Numbered from the stretch's first letter, positions 45,873-55,217 are shown. The stretch: DNA of 64,000 nt from Clostridium cellulovorans 743B (GCF_000145275.1 NC_014393.1:3658001-3722000); one strand, 5' to 3'. Notes: generated by a model not told the origin, from the sequence alone. Program-made: numbers and translations.

Positions 45873-46649
45873 ATGAATTTTAACTTTGATACTCACGTTC
45901 ATTCAACATTTTCTGTCGATGCAAAAGATAACTTAGAAGATATCGTATCTTCTGCAATAGCCAAAGGACTTAAACATATTTGCTTTACTGAACATATAGA
46001 TCATAATCCTAAGGATTACGGCTATCAATTTTATGATTTTGAGAAATATAGTAATGAAATCGAGAGATTAAAAGACAAATTTTCATCAGAAATTCAGATA
46101 CTTAAAGGCATTGAATTCAGCGAACCGCATTTATATAAATCAGAATTTGAAAAAGAATTAAATCGTGATTACGACATGATTATGGCTTCTTTACATTGGT
46201 TAGGTGATAATTTCTATGGTGAAAAAGAATTGCTATCAAAATACTCACCTGAAAAAATTCTAGAAAAGTATTTTAAAGATTTAACAGTGATTGCTGAACT
46301 GGGTAACTTTGATGTACTAGCTCACTTTGACTTTCCAAGGAGATATTATGGACAAGTTTCTGTTGATAATCACTTAATAGAAGATATACTAAAATTCTTA
46401 GTAAGAAACAATATAGTTTTAGAAATAAATACTTCTGGATTAAGAAAAGGATATAATTTTACCTTACCTAATTTTGATATTATAGATATGTATTTGAACT
46501 TAGGCGGAAAAAATGTAACTCTTGGCTCGGATGCCCACAGCAGAGAAGAAATCGGTGCCGACTTTGGCAAAATTAACCAATTTCAACACTTTGACAAATT
46601 AGAGTTTGGTATTTTTAAAGATAGACAATTTCAGAAGCTATATTTATAG
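45873..46649 (+). CDS. PHP-domain histidinol-phosphatase-like protein
   Basis: 258 residues. The PHP metal motifs are FDTHVHSTFSVDAKD, CFTEHIDH, GIEFSEPH, MASLHW, VLAHFDFPRRY and the C-terminal LGSDAHSREEIG. It resembles HisJ-type histidinol phosphatases, but no his genes are near, so the phosphoester substrate is open. ATG 45873 has GGAGG upstream; a TTG four codons earlier overlaps that site. Confidence 0.82.
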   Translation: MNFNFDTHVHSTFSVDAKDNLEDIVSSAIAKGLKHICFTEHIDHNPKDYGYQFYDFEKYSNEIERLKDKFSSEIQILKGIEFSEPHLYKSEFEKELNRDYDMIMASLHWLGDNFYGEKELLSKYSPEKILEKYFKDLTVIAELGNFDVLAHFDFPRRYYGQVSVDNHLIEDILKFLVRNNIVLEINTSGLRKGYNFTLPNFDIIDMYLNLGGKNVTLGSDAHSREEIGADFGKINQFQHFDKLEFGIFKDRQFQKLYL

Positions 46650-46763
46650 AATAATCCCACAACTACATGACCTTTTTATTTTTCTTGCAATGAGTCTACT
46701 GTATTTTATGATATAATTTACTTATTAAATACATAACTAAGAGCTCAATTTAAGGAGGAACAA

Positions 46764-47147
46764 GTGAAAATAATTGAAGTAGTAGCAGCAATAATTAAAC
46801 AACAAGATAAAATATTTATAACTCGTAGGGCCTACGGTGACTTTGCTGACATGTGGGAATTCCCTGGTGGAAAAATAGAAAGTGGTGAATCTCAAGAAGT
46901 CGCTCTTATTCGCGAAATAAAAGAAGAGTTAGAACTAGATATTACGCTCTCTAAATTTTTGACTACCATTGACTATGACTACCCTAACTTTCATCTTACT
47001 ATGCATTGTTATATTTGTGAAATTTGTGGTGGGGAACTAAACTTAAATGCCCACAATGATGCTAAATGGATTACTTTAGATGAATTAGACAATCAACTTT
47101 GGGTTCCTGCCGATATTTTAGTCGCTAATGCTGTAAAAAATATGTAA
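46764..47147 (+). CDS. MutT-type Nudix (d)NTP pyrophosphohydrolase
   Basis: 127 residues from a GTG behind AAGGAGGAA. N terminus VVAAIIKQQDKIFITRRAYG, Nudix box GGKIESGESQEVALIREIKE followed by ELEL. Close to the MutT/NudG group that sanitises oxidised or modified nucleoside triphosphates. It is convergent with the PLD-helicase-DUF3427 gene. Confidence 0.85.
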   Translation: MKIIEVVAAIIKQQDKIFITRRAYGDFADMWEFPGGKIESGESQEVALIREIKEELELDITLSKFLTTIDYDYPNFHLTMHCYICEICGGELNLNAHNDAKWITLDELDNQLWVPADILVANAVKNM

Positions 47148-47148
47148 T

Positions 47149-47192
47149 AAAAAGTGATAGTTTTCATTATAAAATGGTTAACTATCACTTTT
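47149..47192. terminator. Bidirectional terminator
   Basis: AAAAGTGATAGTT / AACTATCACTTTT around a 17-base loop, between the convergent mutT-like and helicase genes. Confidence 0.85.
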
Positions 47193-47196
47193 GCTT

Positions 47197-50154
47197 TTAT
47201 GATGTTATGTATTCGTATATATCATCTCTTACAGGTGTTACTAATTGATAGGTAATTTCCACTGCTGTTTTGTTAGTATTTTCCATGATGAATTGCATTG
47301 GAGTCCCACTTACTTTGATTTTTCCTAGGAAATAAAATTCCTTTGAAGTTTTATCATCTTTATTTTTTCTTACGAACAGACTCATTTCTACCCCTTCTTT
47401 TTCAGCATTATAAGCTGTTTTAATATCCTCTGAATCTACTGTTCTTCCTGACTTGGATATTGCTATTATTTGTGAAGGTGATAAAAATCTATCTTCATAT
47501 TTTATAGTGTCTGAAATATCCTCTGATTTTTCATAATTTATAAATACAGGATAAGTTTTTGTAATCTTATCAAATTTATATCCACCTATATTAAAAGCAA
47601 CTTCACCCTTTTCCCACTCTAATAATCTACATACATCATCATATGTATATTTTTGATATAGTTGAAAGCTAGTATTCATATATCTATTGCTATAGTAGCT
47701 ATTATACCTTTCTATGCCAAACTCTAGCAATTCTTCGATTAAGGCTTTAAACTGATAATTATTCAGATGTTCTTTAAATGTTTTGGAAACTTCATAATCA
47801 TAAGAAGCCTTCTCAATAAAGATACATTCTTGATAAGTTTTCCTTCCAACTCCTGTTGTAAACTCATTCGTAAGAACATTTACTACATTTACCTCAGTAG
47901 TATTTTTAAAATCGATATCATATCTATCTTTTAATTCTACCTTCAACCATTGAAGTAAGTTATTTTGTCCATTTATTGCACCTTCAAGTAATAATAGTTC
48001 ATGTATTCTTTTACCTGATGCCAATTTTTTCGATATGAATTCAATAAATAATTCTTGAGATTCATTTAATTCTATTGTGTACTCTTTTTCATATTTCTTT
48101 AAGAATTTATAATAAGAGCCTAAGCTACCATTATCAAAAATTCTTATTGGATCTATAGCTTCGTAACTATCAAAGTCCATTAAGGATGGAATTCTTCCAA
48201 TCTTCTGTTTTAGTGCTAAATAGCTTTCTTTAATTAGTTTTATATCATTAAAATTAGCTTTATCAATTGATTCGAAAATTCTCCGTTTAGAAATTTCGTC
48301 AAAATTTATCGTAGAACATCCTGGAATTACTCTACTTCCTTCAAGAACATATTTTCTAATATTGTCTTTATTAAAGGTTCTATCACCAGATAAAGCTATC
48401 GGTATTAAGAAATTACTATTATAATTTCCTACGAAATCTATTATTACAACGTATTCTTTTGCTTTGTTTTTTCTTAGCCCTCTCCCTAATTGCTGTACAA
48501 AGATAATAGCTGATTTTGTTGGTCTAAGCATCACAACTTGATTTACAGTTGGTATGTCAACCCCTTCATTAAAGATATCTACTGTAAAGATATAATCTAA
48601 TGAGTTTTCAACTTCAGCTTGTTCTAATCTTTCAATTGCTTCATCTCTTTTTTCTTGTGAATCATCTCCTGTTAAGGCAACGGTATTATATCCTCTAGTA
48701 TTAAAAATCTTCGAAAGCTCTATGGCTTCCTTTTTATTACTGCAAAATACCAACCCTTTTACACTTTCTCCACAGTAACCATAAAAATTAATTTTATCAA
48801 TAATATGATTAACTCTTTCCTCTGCTACTAAATATCTGAACTCTGAACTTTCATTCAACTCCTTACCATCTACAATTACATCAGATACTCCAAAGTAATG
48901 AAATGGGCAAAGCAAATCTTCTTCTAGTGCTTGTTGAAGTCTTATTTCATAAGCAATGTTATAATTAAACATTTTAAAGATATCAAAATCATCACTTCTT
49001 TCAGGGGTAGCTGTCATACCTAGCAAAAACTTTGGGTTGAAATAATCAACTATATGTTGATAACTTACTGCACCAGCTTTATGAACTTCATCGATTATTA
49101 TGTAATCAAACTCTTCTTTATCAAAGCTTTCGAGCACTTGAACTTTAGAGAGGGTTTGAACTGTACAGAATATAAAATCTCTATCTATTTCTTTTCTGTT
49201 TCCAGATAAAATACCCATGGATTTTGTATCCCCAAAAACATTTCTATAACTATCCAAGGCTTGCTTAGCTATTTGCTCTCTATGTACAATAAATAAAGCT
49301 CGTCTAGGATTATAATTTCTTAATTCAAAAGCTGATAAATAGGTTTTACCAGTACCTGTCGCAGAAATTAGTAATGCTTTATCAGCTCCATTTTCTCTAA
49401 GATTATTCAAACCTTGAATTGCAGCTATCTGCATTTTATTAGGCTTAAGCTTGTATTGAGATAAACGTGGCACAGTGCTTTTTCTGCTATACTCTAACTG
49501 CTTTCTATAAATATCCTCATATGTTTCAATCCAACTTCTAGTTAGTACTTCAGCATCATTCCAAAGGGTATTAAATTCCTCAATGACCTCTTGTGTTAAA
49601 GAACCTTCCTCTAAAGAAGAAATTTTTAAATTCCACTCCTTATTTTTAGTCAATGCACTTTGGGTAAGATTTGAACTACCTACAATCAATTTATAAGAAT
49701 CTTCATACTTAAAAATATAACCCTTGGTATGAAAATTTTCTTTACTATAAAGTCTAATTTCAAGATTAGAGAATTCAAGCAGCTTTTTAAGTGCCTTTGG
49801 CTCACTAAAATTAAGATAATCTGTGGTTAAGATTCTCCCCCTAATATTTCTAGCTTCTAAATTTTTCAAAGTCTCAAGTAAAGGAGTAATTCCACTGCTA
49901 GTCACAAAAGCAACTGATAGCATAAATTCTTTGCATTTTGTTAGTTCTGAGGTTATTTCATTTAAAACTTTACTCCCCTTGGAGTAATCATTGATTATTA
50001 ACTTTGGTACCAATGCTAAATTTGAGTTTATTAAATTATTTACTAAACCGGTTTCGCTTGCCCGAAGAATTTCTTCTTTCATTATGTTGTTTTCGATTGT
50101 TTTAGGTTCAATATATCTATCAATATTAATCTGTGTTTCCAATGCTTTATTCAT
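47197..50154 (-). CDS. PLD-DEAD/DEAH helicase-DUF3427 protein
   Basis: 985 residues. Residues 50-210 are a phospholipase-D-like domain (ENFHTKGYIF ... LIVGSSNLTQSALTKNKEWN). Residues 240-600 are a superfamily 2 helicase: Walker A SATGTGKTYL (about 264), IIIDEVHKAG, GMTATPERSDD and motif VI QQLGRGLRKNK. The rest carries a DUF3427-type region with NGSLGSYYKFLKKYE and a C-terminal LSPSQIIAISKSGRTV module. Such proteins are scattered in bacterial accessory regions and are suspected of DNA repair or defence; function is unproven. Convergent with a MutT-like gene. Confidence 0.85.
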   Translation of the reverse strand: MNKALETQINIDRYIEPKTIENNIMKEEILRASETGLVNNLINSNLALVPKLIINDYSKGSKVLNEITSELTKCKEFMLSVAFVTSSGITPLLETLKNLEARNIRGRILTTDYLNFSEPKALKKLLEFSNLEIRLYSKENFHTKGYIFKYEDSYKLIVGSSNLTQSALTKNKEWNLKISSLEEGSLTQEVIEEFNTLWNDAEVLTRSWIETYEDIYRKQLEYSRKSTVPRLSQYKLKPNKMQIAAIQGLNNLRENGADKALLISATGTGKTYLSAFELRNYNPRRALFIVHREQIAKQALDSYRNVFGDTKSMGILSGNRKEIDRDFIFCTVQTLSKVQVLESFDKEEFDYIIIDEVHKAGAVSYQHIVDYFNPKFLLGMTATPERSDDFDIFKMFNYNIAYEIRLQQALEEDLLCPFHYFGVSDVIVDGKELNESSEFRYLVAEERVNHIIDKINFYGYCGESVKGLVFCSNKKEAIELSKIFNTRGYNTVALTGDDSQEKRDEAIERLEQAEVENSLDYIFTVDIFNEGVDIPTVNQVVMLRPTKSAIIFVQQLGRGLRKNKAKEYVVIIDFVGNYNSNFLIPIALSGDRTFNKDNIRKYVLEGSRVIPGCSTINFDEISKRRIFESIDKANFNDIKLIKESYLALKQKIGRIPSLMDFDSYEAIDPIRIFDNGSLGSYYKFLKKYEKEYTIELNESQELFIEFISKKLASGKRIHELLLLEGAINGQNNLLQWLKVELKDRYDIDFKNTTEVNVVNVLTNEFTTGVGRKTYQECIFIEKASYDYEVSKTFKEHLNNYQFKALIEELLEFGIERYNSYYSNRYMNTSFQLYQKYTYDDVCRLLEWEKGEVAFNIGGYKFDKITKTYPVFINYEKSEDISDTIKYEDRFLSPSQIIAISKSGRTVDSEDIKTAYNAEKEGVEMSLFVRKNKDDKTSKEFYFLGKIKVSGTPMQFIMENTNKTAVEITYQLVTPVRDDIYEYITS

Positions 50155-50270
50155 TTTAACCTCTTAACATTATATACTAGTGTTGACATAAATTACACTT
50201 TTGCAATTTTCCAAGCTATCTTGTCGTTTCTGTAAATCTAAATTTCACAAGCAAAAGTCGTCAAATAAAC

Positions 50271-51017
50271 TTAAACACCAAGTAACTTTTTCAAATAACC
50301 TTCATTAAGCAGATGAACAGTTTCAAATTTTCCGTTATAAAAAACTGCCCAGTTATTAAAAATACACGGTAGAGACTTCGCTTTTTCTAAACTATCTATT
50401 GCTATCAATTCAAGAGGAATATCATTGTTCTCGCAATAGTTTCTAACTTGTTCAATACAATTTGGGATATATGGACATTGCATTCCATAATAAATCGTAA
50501 GTATATTGTTCTCTATCTTTCTCTGCCTTAAACTATCAGGAAATGCCGGCTTAGTACCATCAAATGATAAGGATAACAACTCATACTCTTCAATATTGTC
50601 AGCTACTACAAAACCATATTTTTTCATAAACCCTTTTTCCATTAAAAAGGGCTTCTTCTTTTTTGAGCTTAAAACACATATACCAGATTTTCCTTGTTCC
50701 TTTGCATCTGCGATACAGTATTCAAGCAATTCTTTGGCATACCCTTTTCCTTTGAATGACCCAGATACCCATAGGCAATATATGTACAAAAAATTATCAC
50801 CGTTAACAGGCACCCATGCTGTTTCAAGCGGCGCATATTCAATGAATACCTTTCCTTTTGCATCAAGTTTTCTAAAAATATGTCCTTCATCAATTCGATC
50901 TTTCATCCATGACTTTTTTGTAGTAACACCACATTGGTGTTTTTTATCAGCAATAGCACAACAAAGATGCTCACTATCAAGATTATCAAGTGTTATGTTT
51001 TTAAACTGTTCACCCAT
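50271..51017 (-). CDS. GNAT acetyltransferase with YoaP-like C-terminal domain
   Basis: 248 residues. The N half is a GNAT domain (YIYCLWVSGSFKGKGYAKEL then LEYCIADAKEQGKSGICVLS). The C half has YYGMQCPYIPNCIEQVRNYC and ends NWAVFYNGKFETVHLLNEGY, as in YoaP. Substrate unknown. It starts with ATG and a GAGGAGAA site. The broken WYL-type regulator gene just upstream on the same strand may once have been its regulator. Confidence 0.85.
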   Translation of the reverse strand: MGEQFKNITLDNLDSEHLCCAIADKKHQCGVTTKKSWMKDRIDEGHIFRKLDAKGKVFIEYAPLETAWVPVNGDNFLYIYCLWVSGSFKGKGYAKELLEYCIADAKEQGKSGICVLSSKKKKPFLMEKGFMKKYGFVVADNIEEYELLSLSFDGTKPAFPDSLRQRKIENNILTIYYGMQCPYIPNCIEQVRNYCENNDIPLELIAIDSLEKAKSLPCIFNNWAVFYNGKFETVHLLNEGYLKKLLGV

Positions 51018-51103
51018 ACTATTCTCCTCATAATCAAATTAAATCCATGGCTTCTTCCCACACCTCTAAGTTATAACTTCTTCCAACGTTTCAATGTTGG
51101 AAA

Positions 51104-51317
51104 TCATTCCGCCATCAATATAAAATCTAGTAACAGATTAATACCTCCACCTTTTCCTTTAGTCATAAGAATGGGGATTCCAGCAGTAAGAAAGTATCGC
51201 TACATCACGATAAATTGTTCTTGTCGAAACCTCAAAACGCTCTGACAATTCTTTTGCAGATGCTTTATCTTTATCAAGCAGAGTGTATACAATTTCAAAT
51301 AATCTATTTATCTGCAT
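51104..51317 (-). pseudogene. Frameshifted and truncated YafY/WYL-type HTH regulator
   Basis: Opens MQINRLFEIVYTLLDKDKAS followed by AKELSERFEVSTRTIYRDVA, the winged-helix start of YafY-like regulators. A one-base slip near 51,190 moves the frame; the other frame then reads AGIPILMTKGKGGGINLLLD and stops after FILMAE. The WYL domain is missing. Confidence 0.8.
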
Positions 51318-51561
51318 ATCATACCCCTTTTTTACCATTATATCACATGAATATGACAACAGCATGCCTTATTCACAACGTATATCCTAGGTGATATAAA
51401 GTAGAATATCAACAACATATCTTACTATTTACCAGACTATTATTGATTTCGAGTAACTACCTAATATAACCATACATAGTGTTTGGCTCTTCTTCGTAAT
51501 TTATTAAATCACTATTTTTTTATAAACAAACGTACTTTTGCAATAGAAATCATAAAATACA

Positions 51562-51604
51562 TAAAAATATAGGATAAGTAGCCGCATTAACTACATATCC
51601 TATA
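51562..51604 (-). terminator. Terminator of the LysM gene
   Basis: On the minus strand TATAGGATATGTAG ... CTACTTATCCTATA followed by TTTTTATG, about 80 bases past the stop. The rest of 51,318-51,561 shows no gene. Confidence 0.8.
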
Positions 51605-51684
51605 ACCATTGCAATCCATTTAATATTGATCTATCCTATTACCACTCTATACGCATTTAATTCCAAGAGTAAATCAACTAGACT

Positions 51685-52914
51685 TTATTGACCATTAGCT
51701 TTTAAAACATTAGCTTGGTGTACTTGATCTATCACTGGATCAGAATGGCCTAAAGAATTATAGAAGTACATATCTGTATGCCCATCAAACCCGTTGTTAG
51801 GAATAGTTTCAACACCATGTGGCATTGCTGTTAAACTTACCGCCATTTGATAATTTACTCCACCTTTTGCGAAATATAAAACCATAGGTCTCTTATGATC
51901 GTTGCTCCAAGACCAAGATCCGTAAATTGATTTCATCACATTAGTATCTGTCAAGGTTAATGGCTCTACGTCGCTATGGTTTGATCCTCCCATATATTTT
52001 ACATTGAAGGTCTTAGAAGTACCTAAATCTTTTAACGTACCTTGTGTTCCAACAGTCCATAATCTCATAGCATTTTCCCAAGTATATATATCACCATAAG
52101 TGCTATTTACTTTAGCTTTCATCATTGTAATTCCTACTGGTTTAACTATTTGCGTTGAGTTCACTGGAATAGTTAGTATTTGATTAGGCATTAAAATATT
52201 GGATACAAGCATATTTGACTTCATTATAGTATCCATCGTTGTACCATACCTTGTAGCTATATTCCATAAATTATCACCAGAAACAACCTTATAATTTACC
52301 GTTTGTACTACTGGTGCTACCGAAGTTGGTGCTGGTGCTTGTACTGTTCCACTAATCACTAATACTTGTCCTATTTTTAATGTAGTAGAAGTTAAGTTAT
52401 TAAGCTTCATAATACTATCCACTGTAGTCTTATACTTTACTGATAGCCCCCATAATGTATCTCCTGAAACCACAGTATGAGTAACATTTTGCGATGTAGT
52501 TGTAGTCGGGGCAGTTGGCGTAGTTGTTTGCACTGAAGCCGTAGATATCACCCCTTCTATTAACAACTCTTGTCCTATTTTTAAAGTGCTTGTTGTTAAA
52601 TTATTTTGCTTCATTATTGCATCAACAGTTGTTCCATATAATCTTGATATTCCCCAAAGGGTATCACCAGCTACTACTGTGTGAACGATATTTAATTTCA
52701 AGGTTTGTCCTATTTTTATTATATCTGAAGTTAACCCATTCCATCTTTTTAAACTATCAATAGTTACATTGTACGTTTTAGCTATTCCACCAAGGGTATC
52801 CCCTGCTACAACAGTATAGGTGTTAGCTAAAGTTTGTGCTTCCACTAAAGAAGGTACAAATAGACTTGTTCCCATTGCTAGACCTAATATTATAGCTATT
52901 ATCTTCTTTTTCAT
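51685..52914 (-). CDS. Secreted protein with four LysM repeats
   Basis: 409 residues. Signal peptide MKKKIIAIILGLAMGTSLFV, then LysM modules at about 32-77, 78-122, 146-190 and 209-253 (HTVVAGDTLWGISRLYGTTV type), with Thr/Pro-rich linkers, so it binds peptidoglycan or chitin-like glycans. The last 150 residues form a distinct domain with GGSNHSDVEPLTLTDTN, MPHGVETIPNNGFDGH and HQANVLKANG; its His/Asp pattern hints at metal binding or catalysis, but I cannot name a reaction. It has its own terminator, and a G-rich leader lies upstream. Confidence 0.85.
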   Translation of the reverse strand: MKKKIIAIILGLAMGTSLFVPSLVEAQTLANTYTVVAGDTLGGIAKTYNVTIDSLKRWNGLTSDIIKIGQTLKLNIVHTVVAGDTLWGISRLYGTTVDAIMKQNNLTTSTLKIGQELLIEGVISTASVQTTTPTAPTTTTSQNVTHTVVSGDTLWGLSVKYKTTVDSIMKLNNLTSTTLKIGQVLVISGTVQAPAPTSVAPVVQTVNYKVVSGDNLWNIATRYGTTMDTIMKSNMLVSNILMPNQILTIPVNSTQIVKPVGITMMKAKVNSTYGDIYTWENAMRLWTVGTQGTLKDLGTSKTFNVKYMGGSNHSDVEPLTLTDTNVMKSIYGSWSWSNDHKRPMVLYFAKGGVNYQMAVSLTAMPHGVETIPNNGFDGHTDMYFYNSLGHSDPVIDQVHQANVLKANGQ

Positions 52915-53072
52915 TGTGACTTCCTCCGTTTAATTATGCATATTATTTTCCACATTTAAAAACTATGGAATTATAAATGAAATCACTTTTATTTCAGTTT
53001 CAATGATTGATACCTATCTTAACAGAGAATTTGTTCTTTGAGTAGGTGAGTTTTGATAGCAATGAAAACATA

Positions 53073-53135
53073 TTTTCCCATCCTTATCATTATCCTTTCA
53101 CCAAGAAGCTCCCCCTGAAACCTATGCTTTCAGAT
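53073..53135 (-). promoter_or_regulatory. G-rich structured leader upstream of the LysM gene
   Basis: On the minus strand a hairpin CTGAAA/TTTCAG (53116-53134) is followed by GGGGGAGCTTCTTGGTGAAA and AAGGATGGGAA. The GGGGGA...GGTGAA...GGGA spacing recalls the ydaO (c-di-AMP) riboswitch, which often precedes cell-wall genes, but its conserved 3' part (GCTAACCTCG) is not seen. It lies about 160 bases upstream of the LysM start. Confidence 0.25.
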
Positions 53136-53237
53136 TATAATGTTCAATAAACAAAGCCTTAGGATAATTTATAACACTAATGCTAATACTACTGATTAGA
53201 TAGAATTTCAATTACTTATACTGTGAGGTAGATTAGT

Positions 53238-53660
53238 ATGAATAATTTAAAAGAAAGGATTCAAACTAAAAACCTAAAGAGGTCTGTAATGTCTTTAGTA
53301 GAAATTAAAAATATGTATTCTTTAATGGATACCATAAAATGGAACGAATTAAAGAAAGCTTTAACTAAGTTACCTTTTCCCCCTCCATACCAATTAAAGT
53401 TAGTAACTGATACTGATGAACCTGATCCTTTTGATGAAGAATTTTGGAACTTGGAACCCTGGAATGATGAAATATTACTACCATTTTTTAATATAGAGTG
53501 GATAAAATTTAGACCAAGATATATGAAATATCAAAGTGATAAACTTCCAGAGAAAATATTTGATGAAACAGATATATTTCTTGAGCTTTTGAAAAAACAT
53601 TCTATACCTTATGAAAAAAAAGATAATATCTTTATCATATATGGCTATAAAAAAATATAA
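53238..53660 (+). CDS. Hypothetical protein, possibly DUF6678-like
   Basis: 140 residues, acidic and aromatic-rich in the middle (DEPDPFDEEFWNLEPWNDEI), with IEWIKFRP and a C-terminal LLKKHSIPYEKKDNIFIIYG. No signal peptide or membrane helix. The W-E-L-K and ieW pattern loosely resembles DUF6678; I am not sure. GAGGTAG precedes the ATG and a good terminator follows. Isolated. Confidence 0.6.
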   Translation: MNNLKERIQTKNLKRSVMSLVEIKNMYSLMDTIKWNELKKALTKLPFPPPYQLKLVTDTDEPDPFDEEFWNLEPWNDEILLPFFNIEWIKFRPRYMKYQSDKLPEKIFDETDIFLELLKKHSIPYEKKDNIFIIYGYKKI

Positions 53661-53717
53661 GAATAGGTGTCTTGAGATTAATTATTCTATCTTCAAGATA
53701 CCTATTCTTATTTCGTT
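53660..53717 (+). terminator. Terminator after the hypothetical gene
   Basis: AGAATAGGTGTCTTGAGAT pairs, with two mismatches, with ATCTTCAAGATACCTATTCT; followed by TATTTCG and further T runs. Confidence 0.75.
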
Positions 53718-53726
53718 ATTTTTTTA

Positions 53727-53754
53727 TTGAAATACTTGCTTAACTAATTATAAT
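53727..53754 (+). promoter_or_regulatory. Sigma-A-like promoter with no gene behind it
   Basis: TTGAAA, 16-base spacer, TATAAT on the plus strand. The next plus-strand gene starts 790 bases later, beyond candidate RNA copy 1. Confidence 0.45.
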
Positions 53755-53881
53755 ATACGAATATATAGTAGCCTTCGTTCAATGCATACCCTCATTTTAA
53801 AAGGCTTTCTTAGATTATGTACAAAAACATTGTGCCAATAATCCAAATAACTTAACTGCAAAAACTTTTAACAAACATTAG

Positions 53882-54395
53882 AAAAAGGCTATAGATAAGC
53901 CTATACTAAGTAAACTCATCTCTAGCCTCTCCGTAAAGACACTTACAATTTAACTGACACTAATATAGATAACTTCATACCCAATTATATCTATCGATAA
54001 TAATTAAGCACTTCACTACCTGTATTAATGCTTTGCTCGACTATATAAGATAACTACTCAGCTATACACAGCCTTCCAGCCTATATAACCGCCCTCATCA
54101 CCTTATACAATCTTAGCTCGACCTTATAAGATAAGTTTGAATCCTATTAATATAGAACTCTACCTAACCTTATAAAATCTTATCTCCGACTATATAAGTG
54201 TTTCAACTTATATAATCTTTGATCGACCTAAATATCTTTGAAAGAAATTTACTCTTGCAGTCAAGTACCTTTTGAGTATTTACCTTTTAGAGTAACTAAT
54301 CTTGAAGATTTTAAAGTTTTAAAAAGACTATTAATCTCTTTATAAACTTTTATAGGTCTTAGCTCAACTGTTAAGTTCCTTACACTATTAATATA
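53882..54395 (-). ncRNA. Candidate large structured RNA, copy 1
   Basis: No ORF; similar in blocks to 55333-56033. On the minus strand the 3' end is a terminator-like hairpin (arms 53918-53927 and 53887-53896) followed by TTTTT. The plus strand is C-rich (22 C against 6 G in 54061-54120), so the minus strand would be the G-rich RNA. A motif read on plus as TCTTAGCTCGACC (54111) recurs in variants at about 54030, 54178, 54216 and 54356, mostly beside TATAAG/CTTATA stems. One such hairpin, TATATAAG/CTTATATA (54191-54214), is kept in copy 2 with a wholly different loop. No known RNA family recognised. Confidence 0.5.
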
Positions 54396-54495
54396 ACCAT
54401 TATGTCGAATTTAATACTGTGGACTTTAAATTTTTAGCGAATATTCTGTAGTTAATATTTAGCCGCTACCTTGAGGACCACCTTTCTGGTTATGA

Positions 54496-54501
54496 TATAA
54501 T
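54496..54501 (+). promoter_or_regulatory. Extended -10 promoter of the nucleotidyltransferase gene
   Basis: TGATATAAT (TGn plus TATAAT), giving a leader of about 35 bases before the ATG at 54543. Confidence 0.6.
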
Positions 54502-54542
54502 ACATTTATATCATATATTTCATCTATTGAAAGGAATAGATT

Positions 54543-55217
54543 ATGTTTAACTTTAAAATTAAATATCCCTCATCAAGTCATAAGAACTTTCTTGAATCTG
54601 TATATAACTTTTGCGAAAAGAATCAATTATCATTAATATTAAAAGGTTCTTTGGCAAATTCTGTTGCAACAAAATTTTCAGATATAGATTTGATTGTTTT
54701 AGGCGATATCAACGAATCTCAATTAGATGAATTAATCATTTACTATGATACTCCAATAATGACTAATTTTACGGAAAATCCTAAGGGTATATTAATCTTA
54801 GTATATAAGGATAATATCTCTACTGACTTAGATATCCGAAAATCAATCTCAGAAAAAGAGTTAGTAGATAGTATTGTCCTATTAAAATACGATGACAATT
54901 TTATAATAAATAATGAAGAAATCATTAGAAAGGACATAACCTCAAAATATATGCCTAATAGACCTGACTATTATAAAACTATGAGATTATTACATAAAGG
55001 TACTACAAAATATTTATCAGGTAAAGTTGATTTAGGCTATAAATTTCTAGCTGAAATCAAAGAAAAGCTTATTACTCTAGATATTACTGATTTAGAATTT
55101 GAAAATAACTTTGAATCTGACATTGAAATTATCTTTAATAGATTATATACAAACTTTAATCTGAATGTAGAAATAAAAGCACTATTTGATACTCTCTTTA
55201 AAGAATTTAAAAGATAG
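54543..55217 (+). CDS. Nucleotidyltransferase-fold protein
   Basis: 224 residues. The core is LILKGSLANSVATKFSDIDL followed by IVLG: the GS motif and the D-x-D metal site of the polymerase-beta-like fold, and a third carboxylate is plausible at TDLDIRKS. The C-terminal half is helical. It could modify a small molecule or a tRNA/protein; no partner HEPN gene adjoins it. AAAGGAA precedes the ATG. It is divergent from candidate RNA copy 1 and convergent with copy 2. Confidence 0.7.
   Translation: MFNFKIKYPSSSHKNFLESVYNFCEKNQLSLILKGSLANSVATKFSDIDLIVLGDINESQLDELIIYYDTPIMTNFTENPKGILILVYKDNISTDLDIRKSISEKELVDSIVLLKYDDNFIINNEEIIRKDITSKYMPNRPDYYKTMRLLHKGTTKYLSGKVDLGYKFLAEIKEKLITLDITDLEFENNFESDIEIIFNRLYTNFNLNVEIKALFDTLFKEFKR

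Noticed and set aside
53882..55217. Type III toxin-antitoxin (RNA repeats plus endoribonuclease)
   Set aside because: The adjacent protein is a nucleotidyltransferase fold, not a ToxN-like nuclease, and lies on the opposite strand to the inferred RNA.
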